Shown here one piece after another: positions 16,655-25,437 of a stretch of 64,000 bases of DNA. The DNA comes from Candidatus Gallitreponema excrementavium (GTDB lineage Bacteria; Spirochaetota; Spirochaetia; Treponematales; Treponemataceae), in contig JADIMM010000023.1 in assembly GCA_017694795.1 (NCBI GenBank), positions 1-64,000 of the forward strand, read 5' to 3'. A program made the translations under genes and the position numbers. Below the pieces are notes generated by a model, which was not told the origin of the DNA, searched no databases, and saw nothing but the letters and a program-made list of their open reading frames with translations. The number at the start of each line of letters is the position of its first letter. Positions within the stretch are counted from its first letter, which is position 1.

Positions 16655-18828
16655 TGAGTACGCTATCACGGGTAAAAAGTGGAAGTATTGTAGTTACAAC
16701 CCTTTTATATGTTCTTTTGGTTATAGTGGCTTTTGTAGTTCTGTATCCGGTTCTCTTTACCTTGAGTTCCTCTTTTAACGATATAGACTCTTTGGCTGCT
16801 ACATCTATTGTGCCTTTTACAAAGGTGGAATACTCTCCGAGTCATGTGCTTACTGTTGACGGAGAGCGTATACAAGTAGTTGACGGAGCTGCACAGGGTG
16901 TTTCAGACGGGACTTATATCCTCAGTTATGAAACCAACAAGCTCGTTCCTTTTGATGTTTCTTCTGTTACTCAGTTGCAGTATGGAAAACTTATAACCGG
17001 TTCCGGAATCGCTTTGCCGACACAGGATAAGGCGGTTTCCCTGCTCAATGCCAGGGACAGTTCTGCAAACTATGAAGCTCCTTATGCAATTATTTCCAGT
17101 TTGCAGGGGGGTATCTGGAAACTTGAGGGTGATATTGTTTTCTTTGACAAAGACGGTAATCTTATTACATCAAGAAATACCATTGTAAAAGAAGCACCTA
17201 AGAGTGAATTCTTCTCATTTGGAGATGATGAAGAAGACTTGGAAGAAGCCGAGCCGGTAGCCATTGATGAAGAAGCCCTTGCTTCTTTGCAGGAAGTTTC
17301 CCTTTACATTAAAGGAAAGGGTGATTACCTTGTGGTTACATCTGACGGCACCGTAAGAACTTTGGAAAACGGTGAGTTTTTTCTTAACAGTGACGGAGCA
17401 TTCGTCCAGTTTGTTAAGAGGAGTTTCGGAAAGTCCTATTTGAAAGATGTTTTTGTTGACACTGTGATGGACAGGTATAATTACAAGTTTAACAAAGAAA
17501 ACATCAAGAGGGCAGACAAGGATTCTAACGGAGTCCTTCTCTTTAACGGATATGCCTTGGACGGCTCTTTGACAAAACTTTGCGACGGTGAGGTGTTGGC
17601 TTTCGCTGACGGTCTTGTTGACAGTTCTACAGGGCTTAAAAATGTCACCATTGTTGATGACGGTTTGTACAATGTGTACACTTCCGCAGCAGGTTTAAAA
17701 CTTGTTACAACTGAAGATGGAGAACTTGTTTCAACCGGTATCAATAAGAAGTACAGCTTTTTTGGAACATCCCATTATGAGCACCAGTATTTGACATACG
17801 ACGGTGAGCCTTTGGTTATGACAGACGGTGTTTTTGAGAATCTTGAAGACGGTGATTATTCTGTTGTTTATGGTGGTAAAGTTTCTGATCTTTATTCAGA
17901 AGAAGACATGGCTTATGACGCAGAGGATATTGAGCCTGGTACTATCGTTTACTTCAGAGTAACGGACGGAGTTCCTCATGAGATGAGGTACAAGGGTAAT
18001 CCTGACGACGGAGACTTTGAAGTAAGGGTTTCTGACAGAAGGCTAAACCAGATACCTGTAAACCGCAGTGCAACTTCAGGTACTGTTCCTAAGCCCGGAA
18101 AGGTTGTATTTGAAGAGAATGGTTATCCTTACTTTATGGAACAGATGGATGGTGTAAGACAGTTCAGAAGGCTATTTAATGATACTATGTATCTTGCCTG
18201 GTACAGAAATACACTTAAGATTGCTTTTATGAACACCATTTTTACACTTATTCTTTGTGTAACAAGTGCCTATGTATTCTCCAGGTTTAATTTCTCCGGA
18301 AAGAAACCTATGATGGCAGGTATGGTTGTTTTGCAGATGTTCCCCAGCTTTATTGGAATGATTGCAACCTATGTTATCCTTATGCGTATCAATGCACTTG
18401 ATACCCACTGGGGTCTTGTGTTGGTCTATGCGACCGGTAACATACCGTACAACACCTGGATGTTAAAAGGTTACTTTGATACTGTATCAAAGAGTATTGA
18501 AGAGGCGGCATTGGTTGATGGTGCAACCCGGCTTACTACCTACGTGAGAATTATTCTTCCCATGGTAAAGCCAATGATTGCCTTCCTTGCTTTGACGAGT
18601 TTTACCGGTCCCTGGATGGACTTTATCTTCCCGAGACTTATATTAAGGTCCCAGGATAAGATGACATTGGCTGTTGGTCTCTACGATATGATTAGCGGCC
18701 GTGCTGCTACAAACTTTACCATGTTTGCTGCCGGAGCCCTTCTTGTTGCCGTACCATTCGCATTGCTGTTTATGTTCGGCCAGAACTTTATGGTCAAGAC
18801 CATGGCTAGTGGTGCTGTAAAAGAATAA
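16654..18828 (+). CDS. malG: Maltodextrin ABC permease MalG with ~430-residue insertion
   Basis: A 724-residue MalG-family permease, against 296 in E. coli. The first membrane helix (about 10-35) is followed by FTLSSSFNDID as in normal MalG, then a loop of about 470 residues where E. coli has about 55. From about 510 the ordinary core resumes (WYRNTLKIAFMNT), with five membrane helices and the EAA loop EEAALVDGAT (about 615). The insertion is rich in short beta-like units around a D-G pair (VDGERIQ, SDGTVRT, LDGSLTK, TEDGELV, LEDGDYS) and should face the periplasm. The reading frame is open throughout with normal codon use, so this is not a sequencing fusion. The ATG overlaps the malF stop (TAATG). 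A strong terminator follows. Confidence 0.9.
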   Translation: MSTLSRVKSGSIVVTTLLYVLLVIVAFVVLYPVLFTLSSSFNDIDSLAATSIVPFTKVEYSPSHVLTVDGERIQVVDGAAQGVSDGTYILSYETNKLVPFDVSSVTQLQYGKLITGSGIALPTQDKAVSLLNARDSSANYEAPYAIISSLQGGIWKLEGDIVFFDKDGNLITSRNTIVKEAPKSEFFSFGDDEEDLEEAEPVAIDEEALASLQEVSLYIKGKGDYLVVTSDGTVRTLENGEFFLNSDGAFVQFVKRSFGKSYLKDVFVDTVMDRYNYKFNKENIKRADKDSNGVLLFNGYALDGSLTKLCDGEVLAFADGLVDSSTGLKNVTIVDDGLYNVYTSAAGLKLVTTEDGELVSTGINKKYSFFGTSHYEHQYLTYDGEPLVMTDGVFENLEDGDYSVVYGGKVSDLYSEEDMAYDAEDIEPGTIVYFRVTDGVPHEMRYKGNPDDGDFEVRVSDRRLNQIPVNRSATSGTVPKPGKVVFEENGYPYFMEQMDGVRQFRRLFNDTMYLAWYRNTLKIAFMNTIFTLILCVTSAYVFSRFNFSGKKPMMAGMVVLQMFPSFIGMIATYVILMRINALDTHWGLVLVYATGNIPYNTWMLKGYFDTVSKSIEEAALVDGATRLTTYVRIILPMVKPMIAFLALTSFTGPWMDFIFPRLILRSQDKMTLAVGLYDMISGRAATNFTMFAAGALLVAVPFALLFMFGQNFMVKTMASGAVKE

Positions 18829-18841
18829 ACTTTTCAACTTT

Positions 18842-18878
18842 AAAAAAAAGACTGTCCTTTTGGACAGTCTTTTTTTTA
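18842..18878 (+). terminator. Terminator of malEFG operon (bidirectional form)
   Basis: AAGACTGTCC pairs with GGACAGTCTT around a four-T loop and is followed by eight T; eight A precede it. It lies 15 bases after the malG stop. Confidence 0.93.
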
Positions 18879-18896
18879 TTATGGAGGATTCTGTTA

Positions 18897-18925
18897 TTGA
18901 AGAATAATAAAATCCTTAGTAAAAT
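18897..18925 (+). promoter_or_regulatory. Sigma-70 promoter of alpha-amylase gene
   Basis: TTGAAG (18897-18902), 17 bases, then TAAAAT (18920-18925). The start of transcription would be near 18932, about 30 bases before the GTG. The malE operator palindrome is not present here. Confidence 0.6.
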
Positions 18926-18960
18926 ATAAATATACATGATGACTTATTACGGGGGTAAAT

Positions 18961-20574
18961 GTGAAAAAGAATTTCAGTAAAATCTTTTTTTCAATTTTGA
19001 CAGTTTTTGTTCTGTTCTTTTCTTCCTGTGCAACAGATGCAGGAAAGAAAGTTGTACAGCCGATGACGAGAACGGCTAACGGGGCAAAAGAAGGTGTGTA
19101 CTATGAGATCTTTGTCCGTTCCTTTGCCGATTCTAACGGGGACGGAATAGGTGATTTTAACGGGATAACTGCAAAGCTGGATTACCTTAATGACGGTGAT
19201 GATACCACAACTACAGACCTGGGAATCACCGGAATCTGGCTTTTGCCTATTTTTGAGACCATGTCTTATCACGGTTATGATGTTACAAACTATTACAGCA
19301 TTAACCCTGTTTATGGCACTATGGAAGACTTTGAAAATTTCCTGACAGAAGCAAAAAAACGGGGAATTACAGTAATAATTGACATGGTATTCAATCATTC
19401 TTCAGTTTTTCATGAGTGGTTTCAATATTCAAAAGATCCGGAAAGTAAGTATCACAGCTGGTACCGCTGGACAGATGGAAATGATCCCAGGTACAACATA
19501 AACAGAAAAATATGGGGGCATAATGTCTGGAACAAGGTTGGTAACAATTATTATGTAGGACTCTTTAGTTCAGATATGCCCGATTTTGATGCCTCAAATC
19601 CGGCAGTGCGTGAAGAATTCAAAAAAATCCTTAAATTCTGGCTTGATAAAGGTGTTGACGGGTTCAGGTTTGATGCTGCAAGTCATATTTTTAATTCCAG
19701 CGAGCTTCCGGTAGGGGAACAGGGGACCGAGCGTTCCATAGAGTTTTGGCAGGAAATCTGTGATTATGCCAGATCTGTCAAACCGGACTGCTATCTGGTA
19801 GGCGAAGTCTGGGAGCAGACAATTACCAGGGCTAATTTTATGAAGGCCCTGCAGTCTACATTTCATTTTGATTTGGGTACAAAGATTGTTGACACAGTAA
19901 AATATGAGGATGGTGGAAAAAACAGTTTGGCAGAGGCAATGTACGGTGATTACCAGACCTACAGGGATGCCAATCCTGATTATATTGATGCACCCTTCCT
20001 GACAAATCATGATCAGAACCGGGTATCGGGACTTTTAAGGATGAATGCCGAGAGCTTAAAGATGGCAGCATCCCTGTATATTCTTACCGAGGGAATTCCG
20101 TTTATCTATTATGGAGAAGAAATCGGTATGAATGGCGGAGCCAGACCGGACAGCGGGGACATACAAATCAGGACTCCGTTTATGTGGGGTGGAAATGATC
20201 CCTATACCACTACTTGGACGGAATCCCTTTACAATAAGAAAACCATTCCATTAAATGAACAGGTTAAAGACCCTATGTCTTTGCAAATTCACTACAGAAA
20301 ACTTATAAGGGTCAAAACAGCCTATGAAGCCTTGTATGAGGGTAGAATGACTCCTTCTGCGGTTGATGCTTCCCAGATTGTTTCTTGGTTTATGGAAAGC
20401 GACAACCAAAAGGCCTTTGTAATGCACAATGTAAATAAAACAGAAACCGTAACTGTTGAAGTTCCCCAGGCTGAGGGAATGGAAATGGTTTTTGCCAGTA
20501 ACGAGGGTGTAATCCGGGAAGGTAACAAGGTTATAATACCGGGAAATACCTCCTGTGTTTTTGTAACCCTTTAA
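18961..20574 (+). CDS. Alpha-amylase (GH13), lipoprotein
   Basis: A 537-residue alpha-1,4-glucan hydrolase. The lipoprotein signal ends at FSSC (about residue 23), so the enzyme should be anchored in the outer or inner membrane. GH13 regions are intact: DMVFNHSS (region I), GFRFDAAS with nucleophile D238, VGEVWE with acid/base E282, and TNHDQNR with D351. The segment SYHGYDVTNYYSINPVYG and the short C-terminal beta domain fit secreted or lipoprotein amylases of the Halothermothrix AmyA type (GH13_36); exact product specificity is not decided by sequence. The start is GTG with GGGGGT upstream. It has its own promoter behind the malEFG terminator, so it may be regulated separately. Confidence 0.9.
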   Translation: MKKNFSKIFFSILTVFVLFFSSCATDAGKKVVQPMTRTANGAKEGVYYEIFVRSFADSNGDGIGDFNGITAKLDYLNDGDDTTTTDLGITGIWLLPIFETMSYHGYDVTNYYSINPVYGTMEDFENFLTEAKKRGITVIIDMVFNHSSVFHEWFQYSKDPESKYHSWYRWTDGNDPRYNINRKIWGHNVWNKVGNNYYVGLFSSDMPDFDASNPAVREEFKKILKFWLDKGVDGFRFDAASHIFNSSELPVGEQGTERSIEFWQEICDYARSVKPDCYLVGEVWEQTITRANFMKALQSTFHFDLGTKIVDTVKYEDGGKNSLAEAMYGDYQTYRDANPDYIDAPFLTNHDQNRVSGLLRMNAESLKMAASLYILTEGIPFIYYGEEIGMNGGARPDSGDIQIRTPFMWGGNDPYTTTWTESLYNKKTIPLNEQVKDPMSLQIHYRKLIRVKTAYEALYEGRMTPSAVDASQIVSWFMESDNQKAFVMHNVNKTETVTVEVPQAEGMEMVFASNEGVIREGNKVIIPGNTSCVFVTL

Positions 20575-20631
20575 TTTAAGGCTGGAAAACCGGTTAGGGG
20601 ACTTTTCAGATTGAAAAAGGCTGTTCAATAA

Positions 20632-20690
20632 GTGAAGTGCACCCCTAAAGTTGGACAAATAAAGTTCAATTTTAGGAGGTGCATTTTTTT
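20632..20690 (+). repeat. Large hairpin resembling an IS3-family end; likely terminator
   Basis: TGCACCCCTAAA (20638-20649) pairs with TTTAGGAGGTGCA (20671-20683) with one bulged A; three further pairs extend inwards. A run of seven T follows (20684-20690), so it can end the amylase transcript. The sequence GTGCACCCCTAAAGTTGGAC strongly recalls, from memory, terminal repeats of IS3-family elements, in which a similar hairpin precedes the first transposase ATG. No transposase remains, so it may be a solo remnant. Confidence 0.5.
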
Positions 20691-20777
20691 ATGGAAAAAC
20701 ACAGAGATTCTTTTGTTGATATTTATGTTTTATATGCTTTACATTATTTATTCTTTTTGTTATTATCAGAGAACTAG
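20691..20777 (+). CDS. Possible 28-residue peptide after the hairpin
   Basis: An ATG with GGAGGT 10 bases upstream (inside the hairpin arm) opens a 28-codon frame starting MEKHRDSF, with a hydrophobic second half. No family is recognised. It may be the debris of a transposase start or simply chance. Confidence 0.15.
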   Translation: MEKHRDSFVDIYVLYALHYLFFLLLSEN

Positions 20778-20821
20778 AACACTGAGTTTGCTTTGTAGAT
20801 TATCTTTAGAGGGGTTAGAAT

Positions 20822-21013
20822 ATGTCCAGAAGATGTGATATTTGTGGTAAAGGCTCATTAAGTGGAAACAAGGTTAGTAAGGCATATAATCATACACGCA
20901 GAACCTGGCTTCCGAATATTGTTTCTGTTAAGACTGTTATTGACGGAACAACAGTAACTCTTAAAACTTGTACCAGATGTTTGAGAAGCGGATATATCAC
21001 CAAGAAAGTGTAG
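20822..21013 (+). CDS. rpmB: 50S ribosomal protein L28
   Basis: A 63-residue ribosomal protein of the large subunit. MSRRCDICGKG opens the protein, as in the Cys-containing type of L28; a second pair, CTRC, lies near residues 52-55, so the four Cys could bind zinc. The middle part, NHTRRTWLPNI, is typical of the family. AGAGGGG at about 20809-20815 supports the ATG. It is transcribed alone, with a terminator 26 bases after the stop. Confidence 0.95.
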   Translation: MSRRCDICGKGSLSGNKVSKAYNHTRRTWLPNIVSVKTVIDGTTVTLKTCTRCLRSGYITKKV

Positions 21014-21038
21014 TATTTCCCGTTTGAGAGTCTTGAGG

Positions 21039-21067
21039 GCAGCCTTGATTTAAAGGCTGCTTTTTTT
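21039..21067 (+). terminator. Terminator of rpmB
   Basis: GCAGCCTT (21039-21046) pairs with AAGGCTGC (21053-21060), followed by seven T. It overlaps the last bases of the convergent metallohydrolase gene. Confidence 0.93.
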
Positions 21068-21860
21068 ATTCAGGGATTATAAGACCATCCCATGCCGGGT
21101 TGATGCAAATATTTCTTAATTTAGGGTGTTCTTTCTTTTGTTGCCTGACCCACTCTTTTATCTGTTTTCTTGAGCTGTCATGCCCTAAATGAGTGTACCA
21201 CACCTTTTCGGGATTGATTCTGATAATTGCAGGCAGGGATTCCGGCATACAGTAATGGGTAGGGTGGGGATGGGGGGTAATCCTGATTGAATCAATAATC
21301 AGGGTCTTTACACCTTTAAGAAGTTCAAAAGAAGTTTCGGGAATAAAGTTACAGTCAGTAAGGTAGGCTGTGTTTTCCCATCTCCAGCCCGTGTTTTTAA
21401 TTTTTCCGTGTAAAAGCGGTACGGGTATCAGCTTTACCGTTCCTATTTCCAAGGGGGAATCAATACTGATAAAATTAAAATTAGGCTGTGTCGTTCCGGG
21501 CTGTGCCCCTGTTATGACATAGGAAAATTTTATTTTTAAATCTTCTATCGTTTCCTTGTTTGAATACACAGGAATGGATTTCTTTTTAGAAAAAATTCTA
21601 AGGTCGTCAAGACCAAAGATGTGGTCTGCATGGGGATGGGTTATTAGAACCGCATCTACACCGGTAATACCGGCCCTGAGAGCCTGAATCCTGAATTCCG
21701 GCCCGCAGTCAACAAGAATTCTCTCCCCCTTTTCACCATAAATTAAGATGCTGCTCCTAAGCCGCTTATCCTTTGGATTTCTTGAGGAACATACCGGACA
21801 ACTGCATCCGATAAAGGGAACCCCGAAACTTGTTCCTGTGCCTAAAAACTCCGTTTTCAT
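21066..21860 (-). CDS. PhnP-like metallo-beta-lactamase-fold phosphodiesterase
   Basis: A 264-residue metal-dependent hydrolase of the PhnP/COG1235 group. The N-terminus MKTEFLGTGTSFGVP leads to the Cys cluster GCSCPVC (C19, C21, C24), typical of PhnP-like proteins. The metal motif THPHADH (H75, H77, D79, H80) is intact, and further His ligands lie in the C-terminal half (LLHGK, THLGH). PhnP hydrolyses cyclic phosphodiesters, but no phosphonate genes are here, so the substrate may be another cyclic nucleotide. I chose ATG 21860 because it fits the family start and has TAGG upstream; ATG 21887 in frame would add nine residues. Confidence 0.82.
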   Translation of the reverse strand: MKTEFLGTGTSFGVPFIGCSCPVCSSRNPKDKRLRSSILIYGEKGERILVDCGPEFRIQALRAGITGVDAVLITHPHADHIFGLDDLRIFSKKKSIPVYSNKETIEDLKIKFSYVITGAQPGTTQPNFNFISIDSPLEIGTVKLIPVPLLHGKIKNTGWRWENTAYLTDCNFIPETSFELLKGVKTLIIDSIRITPHPHPTHYCMPESLPAIIRINPEKVWYTHLGHDSSRKQIKEWVRQQKKEHPKLRNICINPAWDGLIIPE

Positions 21861-21941
21861 TTCAAACCTACCGGAAAACCGTGACATTTTTTTTCTGTCT
21901 TGTCAACACAATAAAAATAAATTGTCAGCATAAATAATTAG

Positions 21942-21970
21942 TTGACAGGTATTTATAGTCATACTAAATT
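21942..21970 (+). promoter_or_regulatory. Sigma-70 promoter of the LysM fusion gene
   Basis: TTGACA (21942-21947), a 17-base spacer and TAAATT (21965-21970). The transcript would begin near 21977, about 40 bases before the coding start. Confidence 0.7.
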
Positions 21971-22020
21971 GTAATAGACGGTTTTTTAACTGTGATTTCG
22001 GTTGTGGAGTGATGGTGAAT

Positions 22021-22980
22021 ATGAGCAGTATAGGAATTAAATTAGCAGACGGTTCTTTTTACCCTGTTTTGGAAGGGGATTCCGTACAAAAAAAGAGGCT
22101 TGTACTGACCACAGTCAGGGACAACCAGCGTAGTATGCAGATTAATCTTTTCCGGGATTCCGAGCCGGACAAGGAGCTGCAATATGTTGATTCCCTTATA
22201 ATCGAGGACATAGAAGCCGCCCCCAAAGGAGTACCCTCGGTTTCGTTTATTCTTGGAATAGACGAAAAAGGGGAGTTATCCTGCGAGGCTGTAGACCTGG
22301 ATTCCGGTAATCACCAGTCCATGCAGATTTCCCTGAAATCATTGGACGAAGATGATATTTTTGATTTTCCGGATTATGAATTTGATTCTGTAACCGGATT
22401 GGGAGAGGATGACACAATGTCAGAAAATGAAGAAAAAACGGCTGTAGAAAAGGTAGTGTACGAAAAAAAGTCATTTCCACTTTGGCTTTCATTGCTTTTG
22501 TTTTTCTTTGGGTTAATTGCGCTTGGAATAGCCCTGTATATTTCTTATGCAAATTATAAAATGCTTGAAGAAGCAAAGGCAAAGGCAGAAACCCCGGTTT
22601 CTGTAACTCTGTCAGAATTGGAAAAACAGGAGATTGAACGCAGGGCGGAGGAAGCTGCAAGAAAGGCCGCCGAGGAAGCCTTTATGAAAAAGGCTCAGGA
22701 GGAGGCTGCAGCAGAGCTTGCCTTAAAAGAGCAGATTGCCCGTGAGGAGGCGGCCGCAAAACTGGCTGCGGAAGAAGAGGCTGCAAGAAAGGCTGCCGAA
22801 GAAGCAGAAAAACAGGCTAAAATTGTTAAATACAAGATTAAATGGGGAGACACTCTTTGGGATATAGCGGACTCCTATTACAAAAATCCATGGAAGTACA
22901 AGACCATTGCAAAATATAATGGAATAAAGAATCCTGATTACATCATATCCGGGACTACTATTTCAATACCTCCAATGTGA
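22021..22980 (+). CDS. Hsp70 substrate-binding-like domain / TM / coiled coil / LysM fusion
   Basis: A 319-residue membrane protein of unusual build. Residues about 5-104 align by eye with the beta-sandwich substrate-binding domain of DnaK: GIKLADGSFYPVLEGDS matches the DnaK G-x-x-x-PLIxRNT stretch, TTVRDNQRSMQINLFRDSE matches STAxDNQ-xxVxIxVxQGE, and APKGVPSVSFILGIDEKGEL matches APRGVPQIEVTFDIDANGI. No ATPase domain is present. One membrane helix (153-176) follows basic residues, then an Ala/Glu-rich coiled coil (182-267) and a LysM domain (270-317, WGDTLWDIA). Topology is probably N-in, so LysM would bind peptidoglycan and the Hsp70-like part would be cytoplasmic. Start choice is uncertain: in-frame 22009, 22012 and 22015 are alternatives; GGAG is at 22006. 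Confidence 0.8.
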   Translation: MSSIGIKLADGSFYPVLEGDSVQKKRLVLTTVRDNQRSMQINLFRDSEPDKELQYVDSLIIEDIEAAPKGVPSVSFILGIDEKGELSCEAVDLDSGNHQSMQISLKSLDEDDIFDFPDYEFDSVTGLGEDDTMSENEEKTAVEKVVYEKKSFPLWLSLLLFFFGLIALGIALYISYANYKMLEEAKAKAETPVSVTLSELEKQEIERRAEEAARKAAEEAFMKKAQEEAAAELALKEQIAREEAAAKLAAEEEAARKAAEEAEKQAKIVKYKIKWGDTLWDIADSYYKNPWKYKTIAKYNGIKNPDYIISGTTISIPPM

Positions 22981-23089
22981 TGCTTTGTTTGCTGTTATAG
23001 CATGATTCTCGATTGAATTTTCCCCTTTTTTGTGATACATAAAGAATGTTTTGATGTTCTTAAAAGTAGAAACGTAAAAGGGGTATTGT

Positions 23090-25411
23090 TTGCAAAAAAA
23101 TATTAGAGATTGTTTTATTTTTCTTGCGGTATTTACATTACCGCTTTTTTCATCATGTGGCTCGGCGAAAATTTCCGGGGTAGATTTGGATTCGGTAAGG
23201 AAAGATTTTTTTTCCGGTAATTATGAGATAGCTGAATCGGCTGATTTTGCAGAGGTTTCAAAAGCGGGAAAAAAATATTCCTGGCTTCCTTATGTATTCT
23301 ATCTGGGATTAAGTGATAAAAATTCCCGGCGTGCTGAATTTTATCTTTCCGAAGCGATGGAAAATTCGCCTTATCCTTTGAATGTAACGGCTTATTCAAT
23401 TCTTATAAAGCGGTTGGATTCCCCCTTTTGGGAAAAGGCACTGGAGTTTGGTGGAAAATTTAACAGGCAGGAGTATAGGGAATATTTCCCGTATACAAAG
23501 CCGGAGTACACAGAGGCTTTGAAAGCCTATTCGGGTTTTAAAGAGGGAAAATTCAAAAGTGCCGAAAAACTTTTAAACCAAAATCTTTATGAGTTAAAGG
23601 GATTTAGCGGATTTTATCAGGAAAAGGATTCTGAATATGTTCAGGAAGAATTTTATATTTTAAGGGACGGGGTTTACCTTATTTCCTTGTTTAACCAGTA
23701 CAGTTCAGGTCTTGGTGAGCCTGGGACTGATTTGTCCGGGTTACAGAAGTTATGTTCTGATTCAGGTTTTTTGGATAATCTGAGGCTTTTTTTTCTGATG
23801 TATCCTGCCAATTCACAATGGTATACTCTCACACTTGATGCCTTTTCTTCCTTTTATGAGAAAGTAAAGGAAGTTTTTCCTTCTTTTTTTGAAACTGCAG
23901 CTTTAAAGGAAATCTCGTACATAAAAGAAGCCGCACAATGCAGGCAGCTTTCGGCCAGCATGACTTATGGGCTGGCATCCCGTTCTTTTGAAAATTTAGT
24001 CGGAAACCTTCCTGAAGAATATTCAGATGTTTTTTTTGCATTTTACGGACTCGCCTCTGACTGTGGCAAGGCTTTCCTTTACGGTGGCGGCGGGAAAGTT
24101 TACAACGGTGAATTATTTAATTTGTACTCCGGGCTTCCGGAAACTTATACCACGGTATTTTACATGGGCAGGTTGTCAAATGCCATGGGCAGGACTGAAA
24201 TGGCTGCCGGGTATTTTGAAAAAGCCTTTTCTTTGGCTAATACTGATTCCCAGGCTGATTATGCTTTGCTTAATCTTTTTGAAGTTCTAAGAAAAAACCT
24301 TCCTGAAAAATTATCCGGTTACATCACAAAATTCAGCGGGCTTTGGCATGACACATCTGTTTTCAACAGTTTTTGGGAAGAATATATTACCTACCTTTGC
24401 GAAAACAGGAACTGGGATTTAATATGCAGGCTTTATTTGTCATATGGGGAAAGTTTGCATCCTGATACAGAGGCAAGATTGAGTTACCTTACCGGAAAGA
24501 TTATTTCTGATTCTTTAACAGAAGATTCTTTAAATCAATCTGTTTCCGGCGGAAAGGATTTGGAAGAGTCTTGTTTTCTCAATGCCTTGAACAAAGACCA
24601 TAATCTTTTTTATTACCGAATAATGGCTTTAAAAGAATTGGAAAAGGCTGGTTTTGCCCAGGAAACCCAGATAGATTCAATAATTCCGGTAAGTATGGAT
24701 TTTTCAATGAAAACCGGTTTTAAGGATGATTTAATGGATTCTGTAAAAACCCTTTTGGACTGGGGATTTGAGGGTGAAGCAGCAAAGATACTGCAGAACT
24801 ATGAATTTCTTCCAGTTGATTATGTTGAATCTCTTGTAGATTGCTTTTATAATTCCGGTTACTGGGAAAAAGGCCTTAGGGTTGCTTCCCGTTTTATGTA
24901 TACACCGGACCGTAAGCTTACAAAAGAAGATTACCGTTATCTTTATCCCCGGGGATTTAATGATTTGATAGAGGAAATTTCCGGTAAGTTCAGTCTGGAC
25001 AAAAATCTTGTTTTCGGATTGGTTCGCACTGAAAGTTTTTTTAATCCGGAAGTCGGTTCCAGTGCAGGGGCCGTAGGTCTTACCCAGCTGATGCTTTCGA
25101 CTGCAAAAGATACAGCAAGAAAATTAAAGATTTCCGACAAGGTAACTGGAGTTGAAGATTTAAAAAATCCAAGGCTCAATCTGATTTTAGGGTGCAGTTA
25201 TCTTAGTGAAATGATTTCAAGGTTGGATGGTAATGTACTGAATGCACTTTTTGCCTATAACGGGGGTATTACCAGGGTAAGGCGTTGGCGGTCAGAGGCA
25301 GAAGATTTATCCGACGAACTTTTTTTAGAGGTTGTTCCTTTTCAGGAAACCAGAGATTATGGCAGGAAAGTGTTATCCGCTGCCTCTTTTTATGAATATT
25401 TGTACCGTTAA
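23090..25411 (+). CDS. Soluble-type lytic transglycosylase, lipoprotein
   Basis: A 773-residue peptidoglycan lyase. A signal with lipobox SSC (about residue 23) is followed by a long helical, TPR-like superhelix (about 30-600), the ring shape known from Slt70. The C-terminal SLT domain (about 625-770) has catalytic E648 in RTESFFNP, then GLTQLMLSTA and AYNGGITRVRRW, all expected. The start is TTG, with AAAAGGGGT just upstream; no in-frame ATG fits the signal peptide. It is the first gene of a likely operon with uppP (27 bases downstream) and ftsK, a cell-wall growth and division group. Confidence 0.9.
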   Translation: MQKNIRDCFIFLAVFTLPLFSSCGSAKISGVDLDSVRKDFFSGNYEIAESADFAEVSKAGKKYSWLPYVFYLGLSDKNSRRAEFYLSEAMENSPYPLNVTAYSILIKRLDSPFWEKALEFGGKFNRQEYREYFPYTKPEYTEALKAYSGFKEGKFKSAEKLLNQNLYELKGFSGFYQEKDSEYVQEEFYILRDGVYLISLFNQYSSGLGEPGTDLSGLQKLCSDSGFLDNLRLFFLMYPANSQWYTLTLDAFSSFYEKVKEVFPSFFETAALKEISYIKEAAQCRQLSASMTYGLASRSFENLVGNLPEEYSDVFFAFYGLASDCGKAFLYGGGGKVYNGELFNLYSGLPETYTTVFYMGRLSNAMGRTEMAAGYFEKAFSLANTDSQADYALLNLFEVLRKNLPEKLSGYITKFSGLWHDTSVFNSFWEEYITYLCENRNWDLICRLYLSYGESLHPDTEARLSYLTGKIISDSLTEDSLNQSVSGGKDLEESCFLNALNKDHNLFYYRIMALKELEKAGFAQETQIDSIIPVSMDFSMKTGFKDDLMDSVKTLLDWGFEGEAAKILQNYEFLPVDYVESLVDCFYNSGYWEKGLRVASRFMYTPDRKLTKEDYRYLYPRGFNDLIEEISGKFSLDKNLVFGLVRTESFFNPEVGSSAGAVGLTQLMLSTAKDTARKLKISDKVTGVEDLKNPRLNLILGCSYLSEMISRLDGNVLNALFAYNGGITRVRRWRSEAEDLSDELFLEVVPFQETRDYGRKVLSAASFYEYLYR

Positions 25412-25437
25412 AGGGTGTTTTTGTTTTGGGGGTTTTT

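Noticed and set aside
16654-18828. MalG as two genes or a frameshift artefact
   Set aside because: The frame is continuous with steady codon use, the split family halves match one MalG, and no internal start with a ribosome site begins the C-terminal core.
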